Source of the DNA: Campylobacterales bacterium
Lineage (GTDB): Bacteria > Campylobacterota > Campylobacteria > Campylobacterales > Sulfurimonadaceae
Assembly (NCBI GenBank): GCA_016938735.1
Contig: JAFGUB010000009.1
Coordinates: 62,001 to 126,000 of the forward strand
DNA length: 64,000 nucleotides
Direction: 5' to 3'
In this document: in pieces, positions 1 to 9,700 of the stretch
How positions within the stretch are numbered: position 1 is the stretch's first letter
Layout of the letters: each line of letters begins with the position of its first letter
Program-made: the position numbers and the translations under genes
Notes under the pieces: model-generated
Database searches by the model: none
What the model was told of the DNA's origin: nothing
Seen by the model: only the letters and a program-made list of their open reading frames with translations

Positions 1-594
1 TCGCTCGTCGGCATTAAGGACCGCTATGGCCGAAGCATAGCCGTTGAGAATGATGTTTTCAACTTCTACGCCGGCAGCACGCACTGCTTTGCGAAGATTG
101 TTGAGATTGCTTTTTTGGGTTGTGATAATGTGGGTTTCTACTTCAAGCCGTGACGCATTCATACCAACAGGATCTTCGATAAAGTCTTGATCGTCAACTT
201 TAAAGTTAAACGGCAGGGTGTGCAATACCTCATATTCATTGGGAATGTTGGCATTGTAAAGAGAGGTGTGCATCACACGGTTGATCTCTTTGACCGTGAT
301 CTCTTTGTTGGGGATATTGACGATGCCACTAGAATTTTGACTTTTGGTGTAGGCGCCGGAGATAGAGACAGTCGCGCTTTTGAGCTCCATGCCGGCAACG
401 CGTTTGGCATCACTTAAGGCTTGTTTGATCGATTTTGAAGCCAATTCGATGTTGGTAATGCTGCCTTTTTTCAGGCCCTGTGCCTTTGCAAAGCCGGCAC
501 CGATAATCTGAATATTGCTTTCAGCATCTACATCGGCAATGATGGCGGCGATTTTTGTTGAGCCGATATCGATGGCTAAAACCGTGTTATTCAC
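1..594 (-). CDS. ftsA: Cell division protein FtsA, 5' part (runs off the left edge)
   Basis: Actin-fold ATPase that tethers FtsZ to the inner membrane and recruits later divisome proteins. The minus strand reads a GTG start at 594 followed by NNTVLAIDIGSTKIAAII, the phosphate-1 loop of the FtsA/actin fold, and then a KGSITNIE stretch and the start of the 1C subdomain. About 198 codons are present and the C-terminal half, including the membrane helix, lies outside the window. The GTG is chosen because AAAGGA sits 8 bases upstream. It starts two bases after the stop of the PpiD-like gene, so the two are probably co-transcribed, as is common in Campylobacterota. Family assignment is firm. Confidence 0.93.
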   Translation of the reverse strand, partial: MNNTVLAIDIGSTKIAAIIADVDAESNIQIIGAGFAKAQGLKKGSITNIELASKSIKQALSDAKRVAGMELKSATVSISGAYTKSQNSSGIVNIPNKEITVKEINRVMHTSLYNANIPNEYEVLHTLPFNFKVDDQDFIEDPVGMNASRLEVETHIITTQKSNLNNLRKAVRAAGVEVENIILNGYASAIAVLNADER

Positions 595-596
595 GA

Positions 597-2063
597 CTAG
601 AGTCCTTTGACATAAATCTCAGTTGGAAACTTTTTCTCAAGTGTTTGCACCAGACCTCGATCCAGTAGCATCGACTTAATACCAGCAGCATCTTGTCCCG
701 AGACCGTTATATTGTTATCAAGCATCTTTTGTTCCAAAATGGCGTAAAGAACCACCTTACCACTTGCAAGCTCGACAAAACCGCGTTTGTTTTTACTTAC
801 GAACATTTTAGCAAGAAAATCACTTGCTTCAGGTGTTTCTAGCAGTTCTATTTTGCTAATATCGTCTTGTGTTAGGAAATCTGTAGTCTTGCCCTCGAAA
901 TTTGCGAGTTTGCTTTGGGCTTCTTGAAGCAGTTTGTATTGTTTTTGTTGGGCTGTGTACTCTGCGAGTACTTCCGTGCGTGCATCCTCAAAGCTTTTTG
1001 GTTTTGAAGCTTCGTAGGCGCTGAGTTTAAAGACCTGATAGGTATCGCCTACCTTTCTAGGTTTGAGGTATGGATCTTGCAGCGTTAGTGCGCTTAGCTC
1101 CTCGTACAGTGCTGTATCGAAGCTATGGTTTTGTTCGTCAATTTGTATCCGAGAGGCATTAAGGCCCTCCAGCGTATTCCCTTTTTTGAACTCAATATAT
1201 GCTTTTAGGGCCGCTTTGTTTGCCGCTTTATCGTCAAGCGCCGACATGACTGCGGCTTTGGCTTGATCGAGTGCTAGAAGTTTTCCTTCACTGTCGGCAA
1301 ATGAGAGTTTGTTGGTCTCATGGTGTTCAGCAATCTCCTCATCGGTGTGTGCACCTTTCGCGATGGGGATAGTGAGCACTTCCAAGGTGTATGTAGGGAG
1401 TGTCATATAAGTGAATTGTCGCTCCTCCCAGTATTTTTTGATCTCCTCTTCGGAAGGAGCAACGGTGATATACAGTGGATCCAGGACGGAGTAGCTGATG
1501 CGATCAGCAATCTTTGCGCCGACGTCAAGCGCTGTATTCTCTAGGGATGTCGGTTTGGTACTCAGAAGATTGATGATTTTTTGTATGAGCAGCGACTGAC
1601 GCATATCCTCTTCATACTCTTGAATACTCATACTGTTTTGGCGTAGTACATTGGCATAGGTCTCTTTGTCAAAAGAGCCGTCTTTGAAAAAGTAGCTTTG
1701 GGTTTTGAGAAGGTCGAACAGCTCTCGGTCGCTGACGCTAAGATCCAGACTTTTAGCAAGGTTAAGGATGAGTGCGGCATCGATCAAGGATCTTAATGCT
1801 TGTTGCTGCAAGCCAAACTCTTTGGCGCGGGTGTCGTCGAAATTGCCTTGGAAGAGCTGGTTGTATTGCGCATAAAGGCGACCGTATGCCTGTTGGAAGT
1901 TGCGCTCGGTGATCGGTATCGATCCGACACGAGCGATAGCACTCGCCTTATCACCATAAGAGTATTGTCCCCAGCCGACAAATCCTGCACCGACAAAAGC
2001 GATCGTGGAGATCCAGATGGTCACGACCAGATATTTGCGGTGTCTTTGCATCCATGAAATCAT
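597..2063 (-). CDS. PpiD/SurA-like periplasmic folding factor
   Basis: Membrane-anchored chaperone-like protein of 488 residues. The N-terminus (WMQRHRKYLVVTIWISTIAF, then a glycine-rich stretch) is a short cytoplasmic segment plus one transmembrane helix. A SurA_N-like helical domain follows (about residues 40-190, with QAYGRLYAQYNQLFQG and SMSIQEYEEDMRQSLLIQKI), then a weakly conserved region where the rotamase domain of PpiD would sit. This resembles PpiD, which helps newly exported proteins leave the Sec translocon. The isomerase domain is too degenerate for me to claim activity. It lies directly upstream of ftsA. A TACAAT-like -10 on the minus strand near 2095-2100 may drive the pair. 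Confidence 0.8.
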   Translation of the reverse strand: MISWMQRHRKYLVVTIWISTIAFVGAGFVGWGQYSYGDKASAIARVGSIPITERNFQQAYGRLYAQYNQLFQGNFDDTRAKEFGLQQQALRSLIDAALILNLAKSLDLSVSDRELFDLLKTQSYFFKDGSFDKETYANVLRQNSMSIQEYEEDMRQSLLIQKIINLLSTKPTSLENTALDVGAKIADRISYSVLDPLYITVAPSEEEIKKYWEERQFTYMTLPTYTLEVLTIPIAKGAHTDEEIAEHHETNKLSFADSEGKLLALDQAKAAVMSALDDKAANKAALKAYIEFKKGNTLEGLNASRIQIDEQNHSFDTALYEELSALTLQDPYLKPRKVGDTYQVFKLSAYEASKPKSFEDARTEVLAEYTAQQKQYKLLQEAQSKLANFEGKTTDFLTQDDISKIELLETPEASDFLAKMFVSKNKRGFVELASGKVVLYAILEQKMLDNNITVSGQDAAGIKSMLLDRGLVQTLEKKFPTEIYVKGL

Positions 2064-2174
2064 GTTATAATTACCCCAATTGAGAAGATTGGATATTGTA
2101 GTTTTTTTCCAATTAAAACTCCATGAAATGGGCTTTTGATCTCTCCTGTTTATTCTTTTTGATCAGAATTTATA

Positions 2175-2184
2175 TTACATGTAA
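2175..2184. repeat. TTACATGTAA palindrome, intergenic
   Basis: Perfect copy in the gap before bioA, ending 24 bases before its start codon. Confidence 0.9.
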
Positions 2185-2208
2185 GCAGTTCATAAGGAGC
2201 TATAGACG

Positions 2209-3519
2209 ATGAATAATCAAGAGATGGCTGCACGCGATTTGTCAGTGATATGGCATCCGTGTACGCAGATGAAAGACCACGAGTTTTTGCCGATGGTCCC
2301 GATTCGTCGAGGTGAGGGGGTCTATCTTGAAGATTTTGAAGGTAAACGCTATATTGACGCGATTAGCAGTTGGTGGGTCAATCTGTTCGGTCACGCCCAT
2401 CCTTACATTAATGCCAAAATCGTCGAACAGTTAGGGACTCTGGAACATGTCATTTTGGCGGGTTTTACGCATGAGCAGGTGATTCGCCTTTCTGAGCGTC
2501 TGGTGCGCCTCGCGCCGCAGGGGCTAACGCGTTGTTTTTACGCCGACAACGGTTCAAGCGCCGTAGAAGTGGCACTCAAGATGAGTTTTCATTATCACCT
2601 CAATAATGGAGAACATCGCAGCGTTTTTCTCTCTTTGCGTAACTCCTATCACGGAGAGACGATCGGTGCGTTATCGGTCGGAGACGTCGGTCTTTATAAA
2701 GAGACCTACGCTCCGCTGTTGATTCGCTCCAGACAGGTAAGCGTGCCGCGCGATCAGAGTGAGGCGGCGGCGCTCGATGCGGTGGCCGATCTGGAGCGAT
2801 GTTTGGCATCCGACGCTCATGAGATCGCCGCTTTGATTCTTGAGCCGTTGGTGCAAGGGGCGGGCGGAATGCATATGTATCATCCGCGCTATCTTATTGA
2901 GGCGCGCAGGTTGTGCAGTACGTACGGCGTCCATCTGATCGCCGATGAGATCATGACCGGTTTTGGTCGTACGGGGAGCATGTTTGCTTGCGATCAAGCG
3001 GGGATTGCTCCCGATTTTATGACCTTATCCAAAGGACTAACAGGCGGTTATTTGCCGCTTTCTGTGGTCATGACGACCGATGCGGTTTATGAGGCTTTTT
3101 ATTGCGATTATGCTTTAGGTAAAGCCTTTTTGCACTCGCACAGCTACACCGGCAATGCACTGGCTTGCGCTGCAGCCAATGCGACGCTTGATCTTTTTGA
3201 ATCAAAGGGGATACTTAAATCCAATCAGCAGCTATCACAGTGTATTGCACAAGGTTTGAAGCGTTTTGAGGGGTTGGTGCAGGTCAAAGAGGTGCGTCAA
3301 TGCGGAATGATCGCTGCGGTAGAGTTGGCGGATTATTCCTCAAAGGCACGCATCGGTTTGCAGGTGTATCGCTATGGGCTTGATCATGGAGTCTTATTGC
3401 GTCCGCTGGGTAATGTCATCTACTTTATGCCGCCTTATATCATGACCGAAGAGCAGATCGAAACAATGATCGAAGTTGCCTATGCGGCAATCAGCGCTTT
3501 AGAGCCCGTCGCCGTCTAG
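2209..3519 (+). CDS. bioA: Adenosylmethionine-8-amino-7-oxononanoate aminotransferase
   Basis: PLP-dependent class III aminotransferase that makes 7,8-diaminopelargonate from KAPA using S-adenosylmethionine as amino donor, in biotin synthesis. The 436 residues match the family length. Diagnostic segments are VIWHPCTQMKDHE at the N-terminus, ADNGSSAVEVALKM (cofactor phosphate site), LIADEIMTGFGRTG (aspartate on the PLP ring nitrogen) and TLSKGLTGGYLPLS (Schiff-base lysine). AAGGAG stands at a good distance before the ATG. No other biotin gene is in the window, so the pathway is dispersed. Its last 21 bases overlap the convergent aldolase-like gene. Confidence 0.95.
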   Translation: MNNQEMAARDLSVIWHPCTQMKDHEFLPMVPIRRGEGVYLEDFEGKRYIDAISSWWVNLFGHAHPYINAKIVEQLGTLEHVILAGFTHEQVIRLSERLVRLAPQGLTRCFYADNGSSAVEVALKMSFHYHLNNGEHRSVFLSLRNSYHGETIGALSVGDVGLYKETYAPLLIRSRQVSVPRDQSEAAALDAVADLERCLASDAHEIAALILEPLVQGAGGMHMYHPRYLIEARRLCSTYGVHLIADEIMTGFGRTGSMFACDQAGIAPDFMTLSKGLTGGYLPLSVVMTTDAVYEAFYCDYALGKAFLHSHSYTGNALACAAANATLDLFESKGILKSNQQLSQCIAQGLKRFEGLVQVKEVRQCGMIAAVELADYSSKARIGLQVYRYGLDHGVLLRPLGNVIYFMPPYIMTEEQIETMIEVAYAAISALEPVAV

Positions 3520-4095
3520 TTTGTTGATGGCGCTGTCAAGCATCAGCATTCTGCAACTTTTTTCCAAAATGGCGAGCCGTTTGGCCATGCGGTGCAGATC
3601 GCGGTTGTAAGCGTAGATGCCGTATCCGCGAATGACCATGATGTCGGTTTTTCGGCTCATGAGGTAGTGGGGTATTTCGGTGCTGGCGCGGTCATACCAG
3701 TCTTCGAACTTTTTGGGGTCGTGGACTTCGATGGTGCCAAGCTCTTTAAAGCCGAAGTAATCTTTTGGGACGATTTTGTCCACATTGAGCGTATAGGCTG
3801 TCGTGAAGGGGGGCATGCTAAAGGTGATGAATTTGGCATCGGTAATCTGGCGGTAGATGTTGAGGTGGATATCGGCATCGATGCTGGCATCATTCCAGCG
3901 ATAGTCCTTGTTGTAGTAAAGCTCAATCATACTTTGGGCGTCAAAACTGTCGAAGATGGCGTCACGGGTGTTGATGACAAAGAAATTGGATTCGAGTTTG
4001 GCGGAGAGTGAACCGTGATAAATTCCGAAAAAATCTTTTCGAAACATCGAAAGTGCGAGGGATGAAAGCTGATCTTTAACGTTGTCTTTGTTCAT
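3499..4095 (-). CDS. Class II aldolase/adducin-fold protein lacking the metal site
   Basis: 198-residue cytoplasmic protein with the class II aldolase/adducin layout: a GSLSAKLESNFFVIN strand pair, a DIHLNIYRQ helix, a KIVPKDYFGFKELGTIEV segment and a closing helix with LAILEKSCRM. In active enzymes a His-x-His pair follows the helix and a third histidine lies in an Asn-His-Gly motif. Here those positions read FITFSMPP and VIRGYGIYA, so the zinc ligands appear lost. I infer a non-catalytic or altered role, unknown. The alignment was done by eye. It converges on bioA with a 21-base overlap and diverges from rsmH. Confidence 0.7.
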   Translation of the reverse strand: MNKDNVKDQLSSLALSMFRKDFFGIYHGSLSAKLESNFFVINTRDAIFDSFDAQSMIELYYNKDYRWNDASIDADIHLNIYRQITDAKFITFSMPPFTTAYTLNVDKIVPKDYFGFKELGTIEVHDPKKFEDWYDRASTEIPHYLMSRKTDIMVIRGYGIYAYNRDLHRMAKRLAILEKSCRMLMLDSAINKLDGDGL

Positions 4096-4101
4096 AGGCG
4101 C

Positions 4102-4107
4102 ATTGTA
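4102..4107 (-). promoter_or_regulatory. Candidate -10 box (TACAAT) for the aldolase-fold gene
   Basis: Minus strand reads TACAAT 6 bases before the start codon at 4095. If used, the transcript would be nearly leaderless, which makes this call uncertain. Confidence 0.35.
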
Positions 4108-4155
4108 ACACAGGTTGCTTTTAAGGCGTGGGTGTACTACAATAACACATGATTT

Positions 4156-4165
4156 TTACATGTAA
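4156..4165. repeat. TTACATGTAA palindrome at the rsmH ribosome-binding position
   Basis: Perfect copy ending 3 bases before the rsmH ATG, in the place where a Shine-Dalgarno sequence would normally be. No purine-rich Shine-Dalgarno is visible here. Confidence 0.9.
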
Positions 4166-4168
4166 GCT

Positions 4169-5101
4169 ATGTTCGTGAAACCTGTTCCGCATATTCCCGT
4201 GTTGTACCGCGAGGCTCTTGAGGCTTTTGAAGATATCGAAGACGGCATTATTATCGATTGCACCTTGGGCTATGGCGGGCACAGCTCGATGCTACTAGAG
4301 GCCAAACCCGGTGTTACTCTCATCGGTATCGATCAAGACCCCGAGGCGATTGCGTTTTCAACAGAGCGCTTGAAGCCTTTTGGCGACCGTGTGGTCATTT
4401 TGCGGGGGCGTTATTCCGAAGTGATCGGCGAGGTGTTTGAGTGCTATCCGCACGATCAGATACGAGGTGTTTTGGCTGATATCGGCGTATCGAGTCTGCA
4501 ACTTGATCGGCGTGAGCGGGGTTTTTCGTTTGAGAGCGACGCGCTGGATATGCGGATGAATCCCGATGCGACGCTGAGCGCTGCTATGGTGGTCAATACC
4601 TACGACGAACAGCGTTTGCGCTCTATTTTGGAGCGCTACGGGGAGCTCAGCGGTGCAGGCCGGTTGGCTGCGCAGATAGTGAGCAAACGTCCGTTTGACT
4701 CCGCTAAAACGTTATGTGCGTCGCTTGATCCTTATCTGCCGCGCGGCAAAAAGATCCATCCGGCGACATTACTGATGCAGGCCATCCGCATTGAGGTGAA
4801 CGACGAGCTGGGGGAGCTGGAGCGTCTGCTTGATGCGATTGAGGCTCAAGAGGGGCTTACATGTAAGGTGGCGATCATCTCGTTTCACTCTCTTGAAGAC
4901 CGTATTGTCAAGCAGCGCTTCGCTTCATGGGCCAAAAGCTGCATCTGCCCCAGCGAAGCCTACCGCTGCACCTGCGGCAACAACCATGCGCGGGGCAAAA
5001 CTGTCGGTAAAAAGCCGATCACGGCGCAAGAAGACGAGCTTAAAAGCAACCCGCGCAGCCGCAGTGCCAAGCTGCGCGTCTTTGGAGTCGGTCTGTCGTG
5101 A
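4169..5101 (+). CDS. rsmH: 16S rRNA (cytosine1402-N4)-methyltransferase
   Basis: SAM-dependent methyltransferase that modifies C1402 in the decoding centre of 16S rRNA; formerly MraW, and usually placed beside cell-division genes. The 310 residues match the family. HIPVLYREALEAF opens the protein, DCTLGYGGHSS is the SAM-binding loop, DIGVSSLQLD and GFSFESDALDMRM are family signatures, and ISFHSLEDRIVKQRF lies near the C-terminus. The ATG is preceded by a TTACATGTAA palindrome instead of a clear ribosome-binding site. The stop overlaps the GTG start of the FtsL-like gene, so translation of the two is probably coupled. Confidence 0.96.
   Translation: MFVKPVPHIPVLYREALEAFEDIEDGIIIDCTLGYGGHSSMLLEAKPGVTLIGIDQDPEAIAFSTERLKPFGDRVVILRGRYSEVIGEVFECYPHDQIRGVLADIGVSSLQLDRRERGFSFESDALDMRMNPDATLSAAMVVNTYDEQRLRSILERYGELSGAGRLAAQIVSKRPFDSAKTLCASLDPYLPRGKKIHPATLLMQAIRIEVNDELGELERLLDAIEAQEGLTCKVAIISFHSLEDRIVKQRFASWAKSCICPSEAYRCTCGNNHARGKTVGKKPITAQEDELKSNPRSRSAKLRVFGVGLS
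4857..4866. repeat. TTACATGTAA palindrome inside rsmH
   Basis: Perfect copy read in frame as Leu-Thr-Cys-Lys. Confidence 0.9.
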
Positions 5102-5376
5102 GCGATAAGCACGAAATCCTAGAGGCGATTGAGCCGATTCTGGCCCCACAGCAGCAAAACGGATGGCGTTTTTTGCTTTCGGTGATGTTGATGGTGATTC
5201 TTTTTTTTGCCATTCTTTTCCCAAAAATCTATCTGCACAACCAAATCTACTACACCAGCCGTGAAGTTGCCAAACTCAAGCGCGAATATGATGCGCTCAA
5301 AGAGGAGAACCGCCTTATTCGCGCCGAAGTAGAGTCAATTCGTTTTAAAAATCAGATTCTCGACACACTTTTTTAA
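5098..5376 (+). CDS. FtsL-like small divisome membrane protein
   Basis: 92-residue bitopic membrane protein directly downstream of rsmH, the usual place of ftsL. About 22 cytoplasmic residues precede one transmembrane helix (residues about 23-45, LLSVMLMVILFFAILF). A short periplasmic coiled coil follows (VAKLKREYDALKEENRLIRAE). This size and topology are those of FtsL, which with FtsB and FtsQ controls septal peptidoglycan synthesis. FtsL sequences diverge strongly, so the call rests on position and architecture. The GTG start at 5098 overlaps the rsmH stop. Confidence 0.65.
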   Translation: MSDKHEILEAIEPILAPQQQNGWRFLLSVMLMVILFFAILFPKIYLHNQIYYTSREVAKLKREYDALKEENRLIRAEVESIRFKNQILDTLF

Positions 5377-5394
5377 CAACTATTAATAGTGCTC

Positions 5395-5404
5395 TTACAT
5401 GTAA
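5395..5404. repeat. TTACATGTAA palindrome, intergenic
   Basis: Perfect copy 18 bases after the stop of the FtsL-like gene and 43 bases before the next start. Confidence 0.9.
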
Positions 5405-5447
5405 TGTGGTAACTTTGCCGCTGAATATTGCTTATGAAGGAGCGGTG

Positions 5448-6734
5448 ATGCGTGCAGCAGTTTGGTTTGGTTTGGTTTGTGGACTCGGTACGGGGGTAAT
5501 GGCGGATTATATTGTTGAGTATACACTCCCAGATGGTCGCCAGACGATCACGTATAAAGATGCCAAACATCATAAGTTAAGCATCGATTCGGAAGGGACG
5601 CAAAGCCATGTCTACCGCATCGGCGAGAAGGTCTATATGGTGAGCGTCGAGGATGGGCAGACGCAAGTGATGGATATGGATGAGATGCGCAAACTTACGG
5701 CGGCGTTTGGTGCATCGGCTCAAGAGCCCAAGGAGCCTAAAGAGCGTTGGAAAGTCACCAAGACCGGCAGAAAAGAGAGTGTCGCCGGGGTCAAAGGCGA
5801 GGTGTGGATCGTCGAGGGCGAGATGGATGGGGAGCCTTACCGCGACGAGGTGGTGATGACGCAGGATAAACGCGTTGTGACCACTTTTGATGCCTTGTTA
5901 GGTACCGTTGAGAAAATCGGCGAAGGGTTTGCGGCAATGGATGAGGAGTTTCAGTTCGAGAAGGGTTGGGCTCCGATCAAGGCTGAGGATATGGTGCTCG
6001 CTTCGGTGACGGAGCGTTCGGTAGATGCGGCCGAATATGAGCTGCCCAAAAACGCTCAGGTGCAGAAGATGCCCGATGTGGCCGGAATGTTCGGCGGTAA
6101 AAGCGAAGGCTCAGAGGCGGGTGTGGCAGGGAACTGCTACACGCAGGTCTGTTGTGGTCAAAGCGCGGGCCCTTCGGTGGCGCTTAAAAAGATGCTCAAA
6201 GAGAGCGCAGAGGGCTTTAAACTCGCCGGCGACGGGGTATGTGACATCCTTGGTTTTGCAACGGCTTTTGGGCAAAGAAGCGTCGAAGGGGCGCTCTATA
6301 CCAAAGGCAAGGATGCTATTCAGGTGACGCTGAACATGAACGATAGCGCGCAAGGCAGCGTGCTGCAGACCCGACAGACGATTCAAAAGCACGGAAATGC
6401 GGGGCTGATTCAGGAGGTAAAAGGCTACAAAACAGGCAGTATCGGCGGCAAAACGTACCACTACGGCCTGCTGATGCCGCCAAAACAGCAGACGCTCGAT
6501 ATTCTCATCGACGCGCAAACGACGCTGAGCATCACGCATCTGGCGGGTTCCGGGGAGATTGATCTGATCGGCTGGAGCAAAAAGGCGATTGATGCGGGTG
6601 CCTATACCACGCCGGCCAAAGCGGAGTCCAAAACCAAACCGGCACAAAAGGGGGCACAAGGGAATGAACTTGACAAAGAGGGGGTTAATCAGGGAGTTGA
6701 CGAGGCTGTACAGCTCTTTAAATCTCTCTTTTAA
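5448..6734 (+). CDS. Secreted protein of unknown function with a GTTTG repeat in its signal peptide
   Basis: 428-residue protein I do not recognise. The ATG at 5448 is chosen because AAGGAG lies just upstream and it begins a signal peptide (MRAAVWFGLVCGLGTGVMA); an upstream in-frame start exists but lacks these. The mature part is soluble and probably periplasmic. It shows two similar beta-rich segments near the start (DYIVEYTLPDGRQTITYKDA and HVYRIGEKVYMVSVEDGQT), a VKGEVWIVEGEMDGEPY strand, a cysteine cluster (NCYTQVCCGQ) around residue 230 and a lysine-rich tail. The signal-peptide codons contain four tandem GTTTG units. Confidence 0.75.
   Translation: MRAAVWFGLVCGLGTGVMADYIVEYTLPDGRQTITYKDAKHHKLSIDSEGTQSHVYRIGEKVYMVSVEDGQTQVMDMDEMRKLTAAFGASAQEPKEPKERWKVTKTGRKESVAGVKGEVWIVEGEMDGEPYRDEVVMTQDKRVVTTFDALLGTVEKIGEGFAAMDEEFQFEKGWAPIKAEDMVLASVTERSVDAAEYELPKNAQVQKMPDVAGMFGGKSEGSEAGVAGNCYTQVCCGQSAGPSVALKKMLKESAEGFKLAGDGVCDILGFATAFGQRSVEGALYTKGKDAIQVTLNMNDSAQGSVLQTRQTIQKHGNAGLIQEVKGYKTGSIGGKTYHYGLLMPPKQQTLDILIDAQTTLSITHLAGSGEIDLIGWSKKAIDAGAYTTPAKAESKTKPAQKGAQGNELDKEGVNQGVDEAVQLFKSLF
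5460..5479 (+). repeat. Four tandem copies of GTTTG in signal-peptide codons
   Basis: Positions 5460-5479 read GTTTG four times without a mismatch, about 12 bases after the start codon. The unit is five bases, so gain or loss of one unit would shift the reading frame. Only four copies are present. Confidence 0.9.
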
Positions 6735-6738
6735 CTCT

Positions 6739-6748
6739 CTACATGTAA
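6739..6748. repeat. CTACATGTAA (one mismatch to the palindrome), intergenic
   Basis: Near copy in the gap between the secreted protein and the RND pump, about 12 bases before the -10 box. Confidence 0.75.
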
Positions 6749-6759
6749 AGCTCTCGTAT

Positions 6760-6765
6760 TATAAT
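6760..6765 (+). promoter_or_regulatory. -10 box (TATAAT) of the RND pump gene
   Basis: Perfect TATAAT 26 bases before the TTG start at 6792, with AAGGAAG as ribosome-binding site in between. Confidence 0.65.
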
Positions 6766-6791
6766 GCGGCAAATCGGATAAAGGAAGCTCT

Positions 6792-9700
6792 TTGATTCGC
6801 CGCATTATTGAATTTTCCATCGACAAACCCCTGCTCAACCACTTTTTTCTGCTCTTTATTCTGTTGATGTCGATCTTTGCCTATATCAACATCCCCAAAG
6901 AGATCTTTCCGCCGGTTGCCAAAGATCAGATCGTCATTAGCGGTGCCTATGCCGGCAGCAGCGCGGAAGTGCTCGACAAGATGGTCGTGCGTACGATCGA
7001 AGATGAGCTTAAAAACGTCAACACCATCGACAAGGTGCGCAGCGTCATTAAAAACGGCAGTTTTACCATTCATGCTGATATCAAGCCCGGTTCGAGCAAT
7101 ATTGCGGTGCTCAGCGACGTCAAGGATATCGTCGCCACTACCAAGCGCGACCTGCCCTCGGATATGAACGAGCCGATTGCCAAACTGGTCGAGCACGCCA
7201 TTCCGCTTGTCCTGATCGCCGTGGCGGCGGATGCGCCCACAAGCGCACTGATCGAACGCGCCGAAGAGCTCAAAAGCAGACTCAGCAGCTTCAAAGATCT
7301 CAGCGACATCACCCTGCGCGGTGACAGCGACGAAGAGCTGGTGATTCGGCTGGATGAGGCGAAAATCGCTGCGATGGGTCTGGATAGAGTGGCGGTGGTC
7401 GCGGTGCTACAGGGGATCAGCTCGATTTTTCCCGTCGGCTCGATTGAGCAGCGGGGTGCGCATCTTTTTATCAGCACCTACAACGGCGAGAAGGAGTCGG
7501 TGCGCCTTGAAGAGACCTTGCTTGGGATCGGTGAGCGCAGGGTGCGTCTGGGAGATATCGCCAAGGTCTCCTTTGAGCTAGGCGATGAGAGCGAACTGTC
7601 GCACTACAACGGTATGCGCAACATCTCGCTCAATATCAACAAGGCCAAAAGCGGCAATGCTATCGAACTCTCCAAACTGATCCGTAGTGAGCTCAAAGCG
7701 TTTGAGACGCGTTATCCGGGTTATACCTTCGAGATCTATACCGACACTTCGGTCTGGATCAAAAACCGTCTCAATACGGTTTTTGCCAATATTATTTTCG
7801 GCTTGATGCTCGTTTTTCTCTCCATGCTCGTTTTCGTCAATAGAGGGATTGCGCTGGTTGTGGCGATGGGGATACCGCTCAGTTTTATGATAGGTCTGAT
7901 TGTCAGCGATGCGATCGGCGAGAGCCTGAATATGCTCTCGCTTCTGGGGGCGCTTATCGCCCTTGGAATGCTTGTAGATGAGGCGATCGTGGTGGCCGAG
8001 AACATCTACCGTCATTTAGAAGAGGGGCATTCGCGTCGAGACGCCGCGATACTGGGGGCTAGCGAGATGTTTCCGGCGGTGCTGACCGCGACGCTCACCA
8101 CTGTTTTTGCTTTTTTGCCTCTGCTGATCATCTCCGGAGAGATGGGGACTTTTATCAAAATATTGCCCATTATGATCTCGGTGTTGCTGATCAGCTCGCT
8201 TTTTGAGGCGTTTTACTTTTTGCCGCTGCATGCGCACGATTTTATGCGGCTGCGCAAGGAGACCCATGCGACCCATGCGATTTGGGAGCACCTTTATCGC
8301 TGGTATGACAAGACGCTGCATTTACTCTTTGCACGTCGTATGGTCGCACTTTTGGGCATGACGCTCTCCATTCTGGGCTTGACTTTTGTGCTGATGAAAC
8401 AGAGCAAATTTCAGCTCTTCCCTGATTTTGACGTGACGCAGGTCTATGTGACCGGAAAAGTCAATATCAACAACGAACTCAGCGATACGGAGCACCATGT
8501 AAGCCGCATCGAGAAGGTGTTGCTTGAACGTTTGGGGGGTGAAGATGTGGCGTCTGTCACCTCCGTGATCGGAATGTGTCTGGACAATCAGAATATGGCT
8601 GAGATCGGGGAGAACCTTTTTCATATCTTCATCGATCTGCATGAGCGTGCGCCGGAAAACTTCTTTGAGCGCTATCTCAATCCGTGGCTCTCGATCGAGT
8701 ATGACGCCGATGCACTGATTCGCAAACGCACCGCCAAAGAGATCGGCGATGAGGTGGAGCGGCTGATTGAACCGGTAGTGACTCAGGGCGAGGAGCGCCC
8801 CTTTGAGGAGCTGAGCGTCACCGTTCCGGGCACCGGCGTAGTGGCGCGCGATGTGGAGATCGCGCTGAGTGGCAAAAGCGAAGCGGAGGTGCATGAGGCG
8901 CTACTGGGCTTGCAAGAGAAGCTCAAAGCCGTCACGGGTGTTTATGGCGTGGCCAATGACGCCGATATCGGACAAAAAGAGCTCAAATTGCGTGTGAACC
9001 GCTACGGGGAGCAGTTGGGCTTAAGCGAGCAGAGCGTGGGTGCGCAGCTACGCGCCTACTACCTCAAAGGGGAGTACGGCAAGATGTTTAATGATGAGGG
9101 GCTGGTGCGCATCAGGCTTGAGAGCAGCCAACGCAATCGCTTGGATGCGCTTAAAGAGATGCAGCTTCAGCTTCCCTCAGGCAGCTTGGTAGCCCTTCAC
9201 GAAGTGTGCGATTTTGTCTATGAACAGGCCTATGTGAGCCTCATTAAAGAGGAGGGCAAACGCATCCGCACCCTTTACGGCTCTATCGACAAAGAGCTCA
9301 TCACCTCTTCTGAGGTGATGGTGCAGATGCAAGGCGCGATTGACGCGCTCCGCGCCGAAGGTTTTAGCGTCGATATCAAAGGCGAAGAGCGCGAAAACGC
9401 CAAAAATAAGCGTGAAATGTCCCAAGCAGCGGTACTGGCGATTATTTTGATTCTGATTACGTTGGTGTGGCTCTTTGATTCGCTCAAGCAGTCGCTGATT
9501 GTGCTAAGCACCACGCCGCTGGTGCTCTTTGGGGTTTATGTGGGGCATCTACTGATGGGTCTGAATCTCACCATGCCCGGACTGATTGGGATCGTAGGGC
9601 TGATCGGGGTGGTGGTGAATGACGGATTGATCATGGTGAGCTTCATCAAGCGCGCCCGCGACACCGAAGAGCTGATGCGGCTCGCAAGAACCCGCCTGCG

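Noticed and set aside
8262-8282. Tandem repeat of nine bases in the RND gene (two copies, encoding Thr-His-Ala twice)
   Set aside because: Only two copies and the unit is a multiple of three, so no frame effect; likely chance duplication in a loop.
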